Shown here: positions 1-8,900 of the stretch, one piece after another
How the letters are laid out: each line of letters starts with the position of its first letter
Numbering within the stretch: the first letter of the stretch is position 1
NCBI GenBank assembly: GCA_902489775.1
Contig: CABUBH010000001.1
Coordinates: forward strand, 1-64,000
Direction of reading: 5' to 3'
Origin: an uncultured Collinsella sp.
GTDB taxonomy: Bacteria > Actinomycetota > Coriobacteriia > Coriobacteriales > Coriobacteriaceae
DNA length: 64,000 nt
Position numbers and translations under genes: made by a program
Notes under the pieces: generated by a model
Databases searched by the model: none
What the model saw: only the letters and a program-made list of their open reading frames with translations
What the model was told of the DNA's origin: nothing

Positions 1-2732
1 TTGATGACGACCTCGCCGATCGACTTGGCGCCAAACGGGCCCGTCGGCTCGTAGCTCGGCTCAAAGGCCACGCGGATGCTGCCGATATCCAGGCGCGTGG
101 GCAGCTTGTAGCTCATAAAGTTGCCGGTGCGCAGGCGGCCGCGGTCGTCGTGCTCGACAATCTCGTAGAGCGCGTGACCGATGCCCTGGGCAATGCCGCC
201 CTCGGCCTGGACGCGCGCGAGCGCCTCGTTGATCACAGTGCCGCAGTCGACGGCCGCCGCGTAGTCCACCACAGTCACCTTGCCCGTGGCCTTATCGACC
301 TCGACCTCGGCAATGCCAGCCATAAACGGCGGAGGCGAAACGGGCAGGCAGGCAGAGGCATGCGAGGTGAGCGCATCGCCGCCCGCGATGTTCTTGACGC
401 ACAGGTTGGCAAAGTCACGCAGCGTGAGGTAGCGGTTCTGCTCGCGCGCGGCACGCTCGTCGGACAGGCGCACGTACTGGCCATCAAAGACCACATCAGT
501 GGCGTCCACATCCCACATCTGAGCGGCCTTGGCGCAGATCTTCTCGCGCAGCTCGGTCGCGGCGTTCTTGGCGGCAAGGCCCGTCACGTACGTGCCCGAG
601 CTCGCGTACGAGCCGGCGTCGAACGGCGACACGTCGGTGTCCACGCCGCGCACCACGATCATTGAGCTCTCCACACCCAGCTCCTCGGCGGCAATCTGCG
701 CCAGGATCGTGTCGACGCCCATGCCGTTATCGGTGGCGCCGGTGCCAATGGTAATGAAGCCGTCCTCTTCAAGGCGCATGTCGATGCCGGCGATATCCAC
801 GTTGGAGATGCCCGAGCCCTGCATGGTGAGCGCGCAGCCCAGGGCTCGCACGCGGTCGCCCAGGTCGACGGCCAGCGGCTTGTCGCGCCAGCCGATCATG
901 TCCATCGCGCGCAGCAGGCAGCGGTCGAGCGCGCAGGCGTTGAGCTTCTCGTTGTAGTACTGCGGCATGACCTCGCCCTCGTGCACGATGTTCTTAAGGC
1001 GCAAGTCGGCGGGATCCATGTGCAGCATGTCGGCGAGCTCGTTGACGGCGCTCTCCACGGCAAACTGGCCCTGGGTAGCACCGTAGCCGCGATACGCGCC
1101 GCCGCGGTTGGTATTGGTGTAGACGGCGTCCCAGCTAAAGCGGCTCGCCTTCACATGGTTGTAGATGGGCAGGCTCTTGTGGCCCGAGAGGCCGATCGTC
1201 GTGGTGGCATGCTCGCCATAGGCGCCGGCGTTGGACAGCGTATGTAGGTCGATGGCCGTGATGGTGCCGTCGTTCATGGCGCCCAACTTGACGGTCATCT
1301 CCATCTGATGTCGCGAGTTGCCCGCGGTGATGGTCTCCTCGCGGGTATAGCAGCAGTAGCTCGGACGACCGGTCTGCTGGGTCACGAACGCCACGAAGAT
1401 CTCGCAGCAGCCCGTCTGCTTGGAGCCAAAACCGCCGCCGATGCGCGGCTTGATGACCTGCACCTGCGACTGCGGAATGTCGAGCGACTGCGCGACCATG
1501 CGGCGCACGTGGAAGGGCACCTGCGTAGAGGTGGTCACCGAGATGCGGCCGAAGGCATCGGTCGTCGCGAAGGCGCGGAAGGTTTCCATGGGCGCGGTCT
1601 GCGTGGCCTGGCTGGTGTAGGTGCGGGTGAAGACGATGTCGCTCTGGGCAAAGGCCTCGTCCAAGTCGCCAAAGTCGCTCGTGCCGCTGCATACCAAGTT
1701 GCGCGGGACGTCGCCGCCCTGCGGAAACATAAAGGTCACGTCGCCCTCGGGGTGAACAACGATGTCGTTATCGAGTGCCTGGGTAAAGTCGAGCAGCGGC
1801 TCGAGCACCTCGTAGTCGACCTTGATGAGCTTGAGCGCCTTGTCGGCGGCCTCCTCAGTCTCGGCGGCGACGATCGCCACCTCCTCGTTTTGGTAGCGCA
1901 CCAGGTTCTCAAGAATCAGACGGTCGTAGGGCGAAGGCTGCGGATAGCTCTGGCCGGCGATGGTAAAGCGGCGCTTGGGCACGTCCTCGTAGGTGTAGAC
2001 GCCCACCACGCCGGGCACCTTCAGGGCACGCGACGTGTCGATGGAGCGGATCTTGGCGCGGGCATAGGGGCTGCGCTTGAGCTTGACGATGAGCGCGCCG
2101 GCGGGCACCATGTCGCCCGTGTAGACGGGACGACCCTCGAGCAGGGCCTTCGAGTCCTTCTTGGGCTGCTTGTGGGTAATCTGCTTGTACGCGACGCCGT
2201 CGCAGCTGGTGTCGTTGACCGGCAGCTCGGGCATCTCGAAGCCCACCTGCACGCCAGACTCGTTGAGGAAGCGGACGATGGCGCGCAGCTGGCTCTCATA
2301 GCCGCTGCAGCGGCAGAGGTTGCCGGCGAGCTGGCGCGAGAGCTCCTCGCGCGTGGCAACAAGGCTCGGGTCCTCCTTGGCGGCACGGGCGAGCGCCAGC
2401 ACGTTCATGATGAGGCCGGGAGCGCAAAAACCACACTGCTCGGCGCCTTCGGCAGCCATTGCGCGGGCGAGCGCCTCGGACTCGGCCTTGAGGCCCTCGA
2501 GCGTAGTGATGGAGCGGCCCTCGACGCGCACGGCGGGAACCGAGCAGCTCAGCACCGGGTCGCCGTCGAGCCACACTGTGCACAGGCCGCAGTTGGTGGT
2601 CTCGCAGGCACAGCGCACCGACGCGCAGCCCTGCTCGCGCAGCAGCGCAAAGAGCATGGTGTCGGGGGCAATCTGAACCTTGACCTTACGGCCGTTGAGC
2701 GTAAAGGAAAGATCGATGAGTTTGGCAGCCAT
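1..2732 (-). CDS. Molybdenum hydroxylase, fused 2Fe-2S and molybdopterin subunit (xanthine dehydrogenase/XdhD-like), C-terminus cut by window edge
   Basis: About 910 residues are visible and the frame is still open at base 1, so the C-terminus lies outside. The N-terminus carries the first 2Fe-2S site in the variant form CETTNCGLC. The second site follows (QCGFCAPG, then LCRCSGYES). The molybdopterin part shows GGGFGSKQ, AYRGYGATQGQ and, at the very end of the visible part, GAKSIGEV, which holds the predicted catalytic glutamate. Fusion of the 2Fe-2S and Mo parts with a separate small FAD protein is the layout of selenium-dependent xanthine dehydrogenase/selenate-reductase-like enzymes and E. 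coli XdhD. It would hydroxylate a purine or similar heterocycle in the cytoplasm. The ATG overlaps the stop of the FAD gene (TAATG), so translation is coupled. The labile Se ligand on Mo is inferred from the selenium genes nearby; the real substrate is unknown. Confidence 0.85.
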   Translation of the reverse strand, partial: MAAKLIDLSFTLNGRKVKVQIAPDTMLFALLREQGCASVRCACETTNCGLCTVWLDGDPVLSCSVPAVRVEGRSITTLEGLKAESEALARAMAAEGAEQCGFCAPGLIMNVLALARAAKEDPSLVATREELSRQLAGNLCRCSGYESQLRAIVRFLNESGVQVGFEMPELPVNDTSCDGVAYKQITHKQPKKDSKALLEGRPVYTGDMVPAGALIVKLKRSPYARAKIRSIDTSRALKVPGVVGVYTYEDVPKRRFTIAGQSYPQPSPYDRLILENLVRYQNEEVAIVAAETEEAADKALKLIKVDYEVLEPLLDFTQALDNDIVVHPEGDVTFMFPQGGDVPRNLVCSGTSDFGDLDEAFAQSDIVFTRTYTSQATQTAPMETFRAFATTDAFGRISVTTSTQVPFHVRRMVAQSLDIPQSQVQVIKPRIGGGFGSKQTGCCEIFVAFVTQQTGRPSYCCYTREETITAGNSRHQMEMTVKLGAMNDGTITAIDLHTLSNAGAYGEHATTTIGLSGHKSLPIYNHVKASRFSWDAVYTNTNRGGAYRGYGATQGQFAVESAVNELADMLHMDPADLRLKNIVHEGEVMPQYYNEKLNACALDRCLLRAMDMIGWRDKPLAVDLGDRVRALGCALTMQGSGISNVDIAGIDMRLEEDGFITIGTGATDNGMGVDTILAQIAAEELGVESSMIVVRGVDTDVSPFDAGSYASSGTYVTGLAAKNAATELREKICAKAAQMWDVDATDVVFDGQYVRLSDERAAREQNRYLTLRDFANLCVKNIAGGDALTSHASACLPVSPPPFMAGIAEVEVDKATGKVTVVDYAAAVDCGTVINEALARVQAEGGIAQGIGHALYEIVEHDDRGRLRTGNFMSYKLPTRLDIGSIRVAFEPSYEPTGPFGAKSIGEVVI

Positions 2733-3646
2733 TAGCGCACCTCGCTAGAATCGACGCCGGGCACGCGGCGGCAGGAATACTCGTCCGTGGCAAACTTGGG
2801 GACCTGCACGGTCTCGAGCTCGCGGGCAAGCGCGGCAGAAAGCTCGATGCCGGCGGCGCGGCGCACGGCCTGGATGGCGAGCGGGGCCGAGATGCGGCGA
2901 CGGTAGTCGGCCGAGCCCCACAGGTTGGTGCCGTAGCTCAGCGCGCGTACGGACGCGGCCAGGGCACGCAGCTCGTCCTCGGAAGGATGCTCGTTGGTAA
3001 GGCCGCACGCCTCGCCCTGCAGCAGGGTCGCGCGCAGCGGGCGGGCACCCACAGTGACGTGCCAGGTGTTGTCCCACCAGGCGGCGGTAACGTTCAGCGA
3101 GGGAAAGTCGGTCGCGGCCTTGCGCACGGCCTCGTAGCTCGCACGGTAATCGTGCTTGACGACCACGACATGCTCGATAACGTCGCGCACGTAGCCCATG
3201 TCAACGAACTCCGCGAGCGGCACGCGGCCGGCGCCCGTCAACTCAACATAGGAATCGAGCGCGAGAAAGGCGGAGAGAACGTCCGAGAAGCCAAAGCGGC
3301 CGTAGATGCTGCCGCCCACCGTGGCGGTATTGCGCAGCTGCACGCCCACGATGTCGTGGACGGCGAACTCAAAGACATTGTTGACAAGCGCGTTGAGCCC
3401 GGCATGACGCTCGAGCTGGCGCAGGGTGCACATGGCACCGATGCGAAACTCGGTCTCGGTCTCCTCGATCTGATCGAGTCCGCAGGCCGAAAGGTCAATC
3501 GCCGTCGCCACGCGACGCGAACCCAGGCGCATCCAGATGCCGCCGCCCACAATCTTGTTGTTGCGGTTCTTCTGTAAGAGCTCATAGGCTTCGGCCGCGT
3601 TTCCAACACGGACGTAGGTACCGAACTTGAGCACGTTCTCCCCCAT
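2732..3646 (-). CDS. FAD-binding subunit of molybdenum hydroxylase
   Basis: A 304-residue protein of the CO-dehydrogenase/xanthine dehydrogenase medium-subunit type, which passes electrons from the 2Fe-2S centres to FAD. Near the start is the flavin-binding stretch KIVGGGIWM, and in the middle NTATVGGSIYGRFG, the usual second FAD motif. Its length fits the small stand-alone FAD subunits of the XdhB/YgfM group. It is the first gene of the pair and overlaps the Mo subunit by one base. The start is not certain: the ATG at 3646 has a weak upstream site, while a GTG five codons in is preceded closely by GGGGGAG. The family is clear; the substrate of the complex is not. Confidence 0.85.
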   Translation of the reverse strand: MGENVLKFGTYVRVGNAAEAYELLQKNRNNKIVGGGIWMRLGSRRVATAIDLSACGLDQIEETETEFRIGAMCTLRQLERHAGLNALVNNVFEFAVHDIVGVQLRNTATVGGSIYGRFGFSDVLSAFLALDSYVELTGAGRVPLAEFVDMGYVRDVIEHVVVVKHDYRASYEAVRKAATDFPSLNVTAAWWDNTWHVTVGARPLRATLLQGEACGLTNEHPSEDELRALAASVRALSYGTNLWGSADYRRRISAPLAIQAVRRAAGIELSAALARELETVQVPKFATDEYSCRRVPGVDSSEVR

Positions 3647-3725
3647 CTCTTCACTTGTCCAGTACTTTTAAGTGTACCAAACGAGGGGCCGCACACCGTT
3701 TTAGGACAAAATCCACCCACCCATC

Positions 3726-3800
3726 CATAACTTGCGGTGATATACGGACTGATTAGCCGTTCTGGGACGCTAAACAGTCCGTATATCACCGCAAGTTATG
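3726..3800. repeat. Palindromic hairpin repeat, copy 1 of 5
   Basis: Two perfectly complementary 25-base arms (3726-3750 and 3776-3800) flank a 25-base loop. The core reads TTGCGGTGATATACGGACT in the left arm. Compared with the other copies the inner bases differ (GATATA instead of GAAATA), but both arms changed together. The right end is followed by GAGGAG, as in other copies. There is no T-run, so it is not a classical terminator. It lies between the hydroxylase operon and gdhA. Confidence 0.85.
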
Positions 3801-3817
3801 AGGAGTCCTCCGGGATA

Positions 3818-3850
3818 GAAAAGGCTCCCAGCCGGAATGGCTGGGAGCCT
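3818..3850 (-). terminator. Rho-independent terminator of gdhA
   Basis: A 12-bp perfect stem (3822-3833 with 3839-3850, loop of five) built on GGCTCCCAGCC is followed on the minus strand by a short T-run. It sits 27 bases past the gdhA stop codon. Confidence 0.85.
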
Positions 3851-3876
3851 CATCACATGCTATGTCGAGCGAAGAT

Positions 3877-5232
3877 TTAGCAGACGCCCTGGGCGAGCAT
3901 GGCGTCGGCGACCTTCAGGAAGCCGGCGATGTTGGCGCCCATGACGAAGTTGCCCTCCTGGCTATACTCCTTGGCGGTGTCGTCCACGTTGTGGAACATG
4001 CCGCGCATGAGCTGCTCGAGCTTGCCGTCGACCTCCTCGAAGGTCCAGGACAGGTGCTCGGCATTCTGGCTCATCTCCAGGCCGGATACGAGCACGCCGC
4101 CGGCGTTGGCAGCCTTGCCGGGCATAAAGGCGACGCCGTTCTCCTGGAAGTAGGTCGTGGCCTCGATGGTCGTAGGCATGTTCGCGCCCTCGCCGACCAC
4201 CGTGCAGCCGTTGGCGACGAGCGCCTGGGCGTCCTCGAGCAGCAGCGTGTTCTCGCGAGCGCAGGGCAGCGCGATGTCGCAGGGCAGCTGCCACACGCCG
4301 CGGCCGTCGCCCTCGTGCCACACGGCGCTGGGCCTCTCGTCAACGTACATAGCGAGCGTAACGCCCTTGTCGTGGCCAGAGCGCTTCTTGTTGTAGATGA
4401 GCTCGAGCACGGTGTAGTCGATGCCGTCGGGATCCTCGACCCAGCCGTGGGTATCGGAGCAGGCGAGCACCTTGCCGCCGAGCTGAGTGACCTTCTGGAC
4501 CGCGTAGATAGCGACGTTGCCGGAGCCGTGAACGACGACGTTCTTGCCCTCGAAGGAGTCGCCGCGGCTCTTGAGGTACTCGTCCACAAAGTAGGCCAGA
4601 CCGTAACCGGTGGCCTCGGTACGGGCGAGCGAGCCGCCAAAGGAGAGGCCCTTGCCGGTAAGAACGCCGGTCCACTCGTTGGTCAGACGCTTGTACTGAC
4701 CGAACAGGTAGGCAACCTCGCGGCCGCCAACGCCCAGGTCGCCGGCGGGAACGTCGGTGTTGGGGCCAATGTGGCGATAGAGCTCGGTCATGAAGGACTG
4801 GCAGAAGTGCATGATCTCGTTGTTGGACTTGCCCTTGGGGTCAAAGTCGGAGCCGCCCTTGCCGCCGCCCATGGGAAGGGTGGTCAGGCTGTTCTTGAGG
4901 ATCTGCTCCAGACCCAGGAACTTAAGCATACCCAGGGTGACCGTCGGGTTAAAGCGCAGGCCGCCCTTGTAGGGTCCAATGGCAGAGTTGAACTCGACGC
5001 GGTAACCGCGGTTGACCTGAACCTTGCCGTGGTCGTCGACCCAGGGAACACGGAACATGACGATGCGCTCGGGCTCGACGAGACGCTCAAGCAGGGCGGC
5101 CTCCTCGTACTCGGGATGGGCGTCGAGCGCCGGCTGGATGGTGCCGAGAATCTCGGTCGCGGCCTGGATGAACTCAGGCTGCTCGGGATAGCGGGCCTTG
5201 AGCTCTTCGAGAACTTTCTGCGTGTAGCTCAT
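3877..5232 (-). CDS. gdhA: NADP-type glutamate dehydrogenase
   Basis: A 451-residue hexameric-type glutamate dehydrogenase, interconverting glutamate and 2-oxoglutarate plus ammonium. Visible family motifs are YKGGLRFNPTV, the glycine-rich LPMGGGKGGSDFDPKG with the substrate lysine, NTDVPAGDLGVGGREV, the Rossmann motif VVHGSGNVAIYA, and GANMPTT near the C-terminus. The length is normal for bacterial NADP-linked enzymes. The start at 5232 was chosen over an upstream ATG because GGAGGAAGC directly precedes it and the extra 16 residues look unrelated. It has its own terminator downstream and a 250-base gap upstream, so it is probably monocistronic. Its place between molybdenum and selenium genes seems incidental. 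Confidence 0.95.
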   Translation of the reverse strand: MSYTQKVLEELKARYPEQPEFIQAATEILGTIQPALDAHPEYEEAALLERLVEPERIVMFRVPWVDDHGKVQVNRGYRVEFNSAIGPYKGGLRFNPTVTLGMLKFLGLEQILKNSLTTLPMGGGKGGSDFDPKGKSNNEIMHFCQSFMTELYRHIGPNTDVPAGDLGVGGREVAYLFGQYKRLTNEWTGVLTGKGLSFGGSLARTEATGYGLAYFVDEYLKSRGDSFEGKNVVVHGSGNVAIYAVQKVTQLGGKVLACSDTHGWVEDPDGIDYTVLELIYNKKRSGHDKGVTLAMYVDERPSAVWHEGDGRGVWQLPCDIALPCARENTLLLEDAQALVANGCTVVGEGANMPTTIEATTYFQENGVAFMPGKAANAGGVLVSGLEMSQNAEHLSWTFEEVDGKLEQLMRGMFHNVDDTAKEYSQEGNFVMGANIAGFLKVADAMLAQGVC

Positions 5233-5446
5233 GCTTCCTCCAATTGATGGAAAAGAAAAGTGTCGTTCGAGGCGCCCCATGCGCCGCGAGCTTTATCGAG
5301 TATGGATAATATCGCACTGTTGCGGCAAAGTTTCGCATAAGCCGACGAGCGGATGTTTCGTTTTGATTACGATGCAGGTAGAAGCGTTTTTGAGTGCCTG
5401 ACGTGCGAAACCTGTGTTTCAAACCTGTTTCGTCCACGTGTTCCAA

Positions 5447-5481
5447 ACCACCACATTGGGGACAGGCACCTTTGTGGTGGT
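5447..5481. repeat. Short stem-loop with GGGGACAGGCACC loop
   Basis: A 9-bp stem (ACCACCACA at 5447-5455, TGTGGTGGT at 5473-5481) encloses a 17-base loop containing GGGGACAGGCACC. It lies in the gap between gdhA and the DUF3343 gene. It has no T-run. It may be a degenerate REP-like element or a weak transcript end; function unknown. Confidence 0.5.
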
Positions 5482-5488
5482 GTGGTGG

Positions 5489-5884
5489 CTAGAGGACGAG
5501 CTGATGGTAGTCGGCGGGGGTTATGCGGCCTTCGGTGGCAGCGCGGAAGGCGGCGAGGGCGTCGCCCGAGAACGGCATGGCCCAGCACAGACCGCAGCCG
5601 GCGGTAATGGAGCCCGGCAAAGGCATAATGCGCCCGGGCACACCGGCGGCAAGGCACAGCTGCTCGCATTCCATCACATCGAAGGTGCTGTCGAACGACA
5701 CGATAATCTTGCGCTCGTGGTCGAGGGCATCAGCGGACGGGGCCTCGCGATGCGACTCGCGATACGCTGCAGCCGCGGCCTCCTCCTCGGCCGTATGTCC
5801 GCAACCGCCACAGCCGCAGGTGCAGGGCTCAGAGCCGTCACAAGTGCAAGGTTCCCCGGTGTCGGGGCAGATATCGTGAGACAT
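5489..5884 (-). CDS. DUF3343 protein (putative Se/S carrier) with cysteine-rich N-terminal extension
   Basis: A 131-residue protein. The C-terminal 75 residues match the DUF3343 layout: a beta-alpha start (IIVSFDSTFDVMECEQLC), then GRIMPLPGSITAGCGLCWAM with the conserved Cys-Gly-x-Cys. DUF3343 proteins co-occur with selenium-dependent molybdenum hydroxylases and are thought to carry selenium or sulfur; the biochemistry is not settled. The first 30 residues are unusual, with closely spaced cysteines (CPDTGEPCTC, EPCTCGCGGCGH) that could bind a metal or extra selenium. The start at 5884 has GGGAG five bases upstream. The gene lies 15 bases after mobA in one operon. A second, shorter DUF3343 protein lies at 46685-46936. 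Confidence 0.75.
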   Translation of the reverse strand: MSHDICPDTGEPCTCDGSEPCTCGCGGCGHTAEEEAAAAAYRESHREAPSADALDHERKIIVSFDSTFDVMECEQLCLAAGVPGRIMPLPGSITAGCGLCWAMPFSGDALAAFRAATEGRITPADYHQLVL

Positions 5885-5899
5885 GGAAACTCCCATCGT

Positions 5900-6532
5900 C
5901 TAGGCAAGCAGCTCGGCTGCCGCAAACTCCTCGGGCGTATTGACGTTTTCGAAGCAGAGTAACGACCCAGCAGCCTCGATAATATGCGGCTCGTCTAGAT
6001 AGCCGGCGTTCACTCGGTCGATTAGACAACGAATGCGTTGGCGATCGCTGGCGAGGAGCTCGCGAGCCACCGGAACGCATGCTTCGCGGCGCCACACGGC
6101 GCACAATGGCTCAATCCCCCGCTCCTCGCGCGGGACGCATACGTCGAGCGGGCCTTCTTCGACCAGATCAGCAAGCGCGCCGATTAGTTCTGGTGAGACG
6201 AACGGCATGTCGCAGGCGACGATCGCCACGAGCGGCAGCCGAGCGGCAGCCAGCGAGCTCGCGATGCCACGCATGGCACCGGCAGGGCCGTCGACATCCA
6301 TGACTACGCGCGGTGTCATTCCGCCGAACTCGTGCTTCTCAAGATAGGCGAGCTCGTCAGGACGCGAAGTCGTCACAACAAGCTCGCTGCAGACCAGGGC
6401 GAGCCGCTCCAGCACGCGCTCGATCAGGGGCTTACCGCAAAACGGCATTCGTGCCTTGTCGCAGCCCATGCGCGACGACAGCCCACCCGCTTGGACGACG
6501 CAAGAAAGATCGGCCCGTCTTACGGTAGTCAT
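5900..6532 (-). CDS. mobA: Molybdenum cofactor guanylyltransferase-like nucleotidyltransferase
   Basis: A 210-residue NTP transferase: QAGGLSSRMGCDK at the N-terminus binds the nucleotide, VACDMPFVSP carries the metal-binding Asp, and EPLCAVW and FENVNTPEEF are typical of MobA. It would attach GMP to molybdopterin for the bis-MGD enzymes in the window (FdhF and the 10431-12548 oxidoreductase). A MocA-like cytidylyltransferase is the alternative, as the hydroxylase would need MCD; the C-terminal ENVNTPEE motif favours MobA. The frame stays open upstream through tRNA-Sec, so an automatic call could start 102 codons too early. GGAGG lies 11 bases before the ATG at 6532, which also gives the normal MobA length. 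Confidence 0.85.
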   Translation of the reverse strand: MTTVRRADLSCVVQAGGLSSRMGCDKARMPFCGKPLIERVLERLALVCSELVVTTSRPDELAYLEKHEFGGMTPRVVMDVDGPAGAMRGIASSLAAARLPLVAIVACDMPFVSPELIGALADLVEEGPLDVCVPREERGIEPLCAVWRREACVPVARELLASDRQRIRCLIDRVNAGYLDEPHIIEAAGSLLCFENVNTPEEFAAAELLA

Positions 6533-6622
6533 ACGGCAAAACACCTCCATCGGCATGCTCGAAACCTGGTGCACGAAGCTAAATACCGTCATCGAAATAA
6601 CGACGTTACGACAAGCTCGTGC

Positions 6623-6678
6623 AAAAACAAAACAGCGCCTTTGCGGCACGCAGCAAGACCGCGAGCACAAAAGCGCTG
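6623..6678 (-). terminator. Terminator downstream of tRNA-Sec
   Basis: The outer stem CAGCGC/GCGCTG (6633-6638 with 6673-6678) surrounds further paired bases. On the minus strand it is followed by GTTTTGTTTTT (complement of 6623-6632). It begins about 10 bases after the CCA end of selC and would end its transcript before mobA. Confidence 0.65.
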
Positions 6679-6686
6679 GTAGCGTA

Positions 6687-6783
6687 TGGCGGGAACGTAT
6701 GTGAATCGAACACATCCAAGACGTTTTGCACGCCTCGCAACGGTTTTGAGGACCGCGGAGCCCACCGGAGCCCATCCGTTCCC
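6687..6783 (-). tRNA. selC: tRNA-Sec (anticodon UCA)
   Basis: A 97-base tRNA on the minus strand with encoded CCA. The acceptor GGGAACG pairs with CGTTCCC, and the anticodon stem GCGGT/ACCGT carries the loop CCTCAAA with anticodon TCA (complement of 6747-6749). The T-arm is ATGTG/CACAT with loop TTCGATT. Two features mark selenocysteine tRNA: the long paired variable arm, and the enlarged D-arm with CTCCGGTGGG. It lies just downstream of selA-selB. It decodes the in-frame UGA codons seen in fdhF and selD in this window. Confidence 0.95.
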
Positions 6784-6840
6784 AAGTGCGGCGGTATTTT
6801 ACCAAACCGAAACGGCTCCATCCCAAAAAGACGAACAAGA

Positions 6841-6907
6841 AGTTGCGGTGGAATAGTTCCTGTATTTGCTGCCAAAGCCTCCAAATAGGAACTATTTCAC
6901 CGCAACT
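6841..6907. repeat. Palindromic hairpin repeat, copy 2 of 5
   Basis: Arms of 21 bases (6841-6861 and 6887-6907) with one G-T wobble. The core GCGGTG is kept but the inner part reads ATAGTTCCT, so six inner bases differ from other copies and both arms differ together. It is followed by GAGGAGG. It lies between the selB stop and selC. Confidence 0.8.
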
Positions 6908-6932
6908 GAGGAGGCGGGAGCGAATGACCGGC

Positions 6933-8900
6933 CTAGCGCAGGGACCTCAGGCCGCCGGCATCCTTGTCGAGCACCGTAAAGCGCACGGCGTCTAGATGTT
7001 CCAGGATGCTGATAGCACGTTTGCGCGACACGCCCAGGGCCTCGCGCAGGACGCTCGTGGTAGCAGCGCCGCCGGCATCAGCGATGGCTTCGGCGATGAG
7101 CTCGCGCGCATGGGCCTCGGCAGCGGCGGACAGGGCCACGTCGTGCTCGACCTTGACGATTGAGCGGTTGAGCGAAAGCTCGCGCAGGGCGCGCGTCATG
7201 GTGTCGCGATCGAGCTGCAACTGCTCGCCCACCTCGGGCAACGTCGGCGCATCGAGGCCGGCTTCGTCCAGCAAGGCAACGATACGTTCACAGGCCTCGC
7301 GCACCACACGCGCCGCGGCGGCAGCGGAGTGCGGGTCGAACACTTCGGCGCCCTCGGCGGCGCACACGCCACGCGAGCAGCCCTCGGCAATCAGAGCCGC
7401 GGCAACGGCTTCATTCGCAGCGGGCCAGGCGGCATGGGCGACCGCGCCGGGCGTAAAGCCCGTCTCCTTGGGAGCCGCCGCGTGCATGGCTGACAGGGTC
7501 GCCGCCAGTGCATCCATCGCGGCGTCGAGCACCACGGCGTCCGCCAAGAGGCCCGCATCGCCCGCGGCAAGCTTGCGAACGGAGCCCTGCGCCACCAATC
7601 CGCGCAGTGCGGCATCGGCCTCGCCGACACCAAGATCCAAAGCCTCGGCAACATCAACCGCCGTAACCGGCAGCGTCTGCAGCGCCAGCCAAGCGCCCAC
7701 ACCGCCCGCGATATCGCCGGACTCGATCGCCGCATACAGCGCACGCTCTCCTTCGGCAAGCTCGCGCGAGCGACGGCAGCGCGAAAGCAGCACACGCCCG
7801 CCGCCAATAAGCATCACGGGCGAATAGGACAGCACCACGGCATGATCCCCGGCACGTAGCGGCAGCGAGTTATCCAAGCGCACCTGAACAATACGGGTCT
7901 CGCCCACTGCCATGGGGGCCTCGCCCTCCATGAACATGATGCGACCGACGACCTCGGCCGTACCCGCCATCACGTGCACGCGCGCACCCGACTCGAGCAC
8001 GCGCGGTTTGGCACCCTCGCGGCCCAAATACGTAAACGCCATCATAAAGCGCAGTGTCTGGCCAAAGCGGCCCGCCACACCCAGCATCTCACCGCGATCG
8101 AGCGCGGCGACACCATCGCCCACCAAGTTGAGCGCCACGCGCTGTCCGGGCAGTGCTCGCGGCGTATCGCCATGCACCTGAATCCCGCGCACGCGACAGA
8201 CCGTACGCGACGGCAGCGCGACGAGCTCATCCCCCACCGCGACGGGCGCATCGTGCAACGTTCCCGTCACCACGGTACCGGCGCCCTTGATCGTAAAGCA
8301 GCGGTCGATGGGCAGACGCGGCGCGGCATCGGTGCGCTCGGCACGGTCGCGGCAGGAATCCCAGCAAGCGGCAACCTGCTCGTCGAGCGCAGCCAGCAGG
8401 TCATCGATCCCCGCGCCGGTCTTGGACGACACGGGCACGATCGGCGCGTCCGCAAACACGGTACTCGACAAGAAGTCATCGACATCGAGCTCGGCAAGCT
8501 CGGTCATCTCGGCATCGGCCAAGTCGCACATCGTCAGCGCGACCACCATGTGTGTGACGCCCAGCAGCTCCAGCACATGCACGTGCTCGCGCGTCTGCGG
8601 CATCACACCCTCGACGGCCGATACCACCAACACGGCAACATCAATGCCCGTCGCACCCTGCACCATGGCGCGCAAGTAATGCGCGTGGCCCGGCACGTCG
8701 ACCAGGCCAACGATCTTGCCACTCGGCAGCGCCAGCTCGCCAAAGCCCAGCTCCACGGTCATACCGCGACGGCGCTCAACCTCCAGGCGATCGGGATTCT
8801 TGCCGGTCAGCGCCTCGATCAGTGCCGACTTACCGTGGTCGACGTGACCCGCCGTGCCAACGATAACGGGACACTCCACCAGCGCTTGAACCTCACTCAT
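6933..8900 (-). CDS. selB: Selenocysteine-specific elongation factor
   Basis: A 655-residue SelB. The N-terminal GTPase has the P-loop GTAGHVDHGKSAL at about residues 15-27, then RRGMTVELGF (switch I) and VDVPGHAHYLRAM (switch II, 'DVPGH'). EF-Tu-like beta-barrel domains follow, then the long C-terminal region of winged-helix repeats that bind the SECIS hairpin in mRNA. It delivers Sec-tRNA to UGA on the ribosome. It overlaps the selA stop by four bases (ATGA), so the two are co-translated. Its targets in this window are fdhF and selD. Confidence 0.97.
   Translation of the reverse strand: MSEVQALVECPVIVGTAGHVDHGKSALIEALTGKNPDRLEVERRRGMTVELGFGELALPSGKIVGLVDVPGHAHYLRAMVQGATGIDVAVLVVSAVEGVMPQTREHVHVLELLGVTHMVVALTMCDLADAEMTELAELDVDDFLSSTVFADAPIVPVSSKTGAGIDDLLAALDEQVAACWDSCRDRAERTDAAPRLPIDRCFTIKGAGTVVTGTLHDAPVAVGDELVALPSRTVCRVRGIQVHGDTPRALPGQRVALNLVGDGVAALDRGEMLGVAGRFGQTLRFMMAFTYLGREGAKPRVLESGARVHVMAGTAEVVGRIMFMEGEAPMAVGETRIVQVRLDNSLPLRAGDHAVVLSYSPVMLIGGGRVLLSRCRRSRELAEGERALYAAIESGDIAGGVGAWLALQTLPVTAVDVAEALDLGVGEADAALRGLVAQGSVRKLAAGDAGLLADAVVLDAAMDALAATLSAMHAAAPKETGFTPGAVAHAAWPAANEAVAAALIAEGCSRGVCAAEGAEVFDPHSAAAAARVVREACERIVALLDEAGLDAPTLPEVGEQLQLDRDTMTRALRELSLNRSIVKVEHDVALSAAAEAHARELIAEAIADAGGAATTSVLREALGVSRKRAISILEHLDAVRFTVLDKDAGGLRSLR

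Noticed and set aside
5900..6838. 312-residue MobA with a long N-terminal extension
   Set aside because: The extension is the reverse reading of tRNA-Sec and its terminator. The ATG at 6532 gives normal MobA length and has GGAGG upstream.
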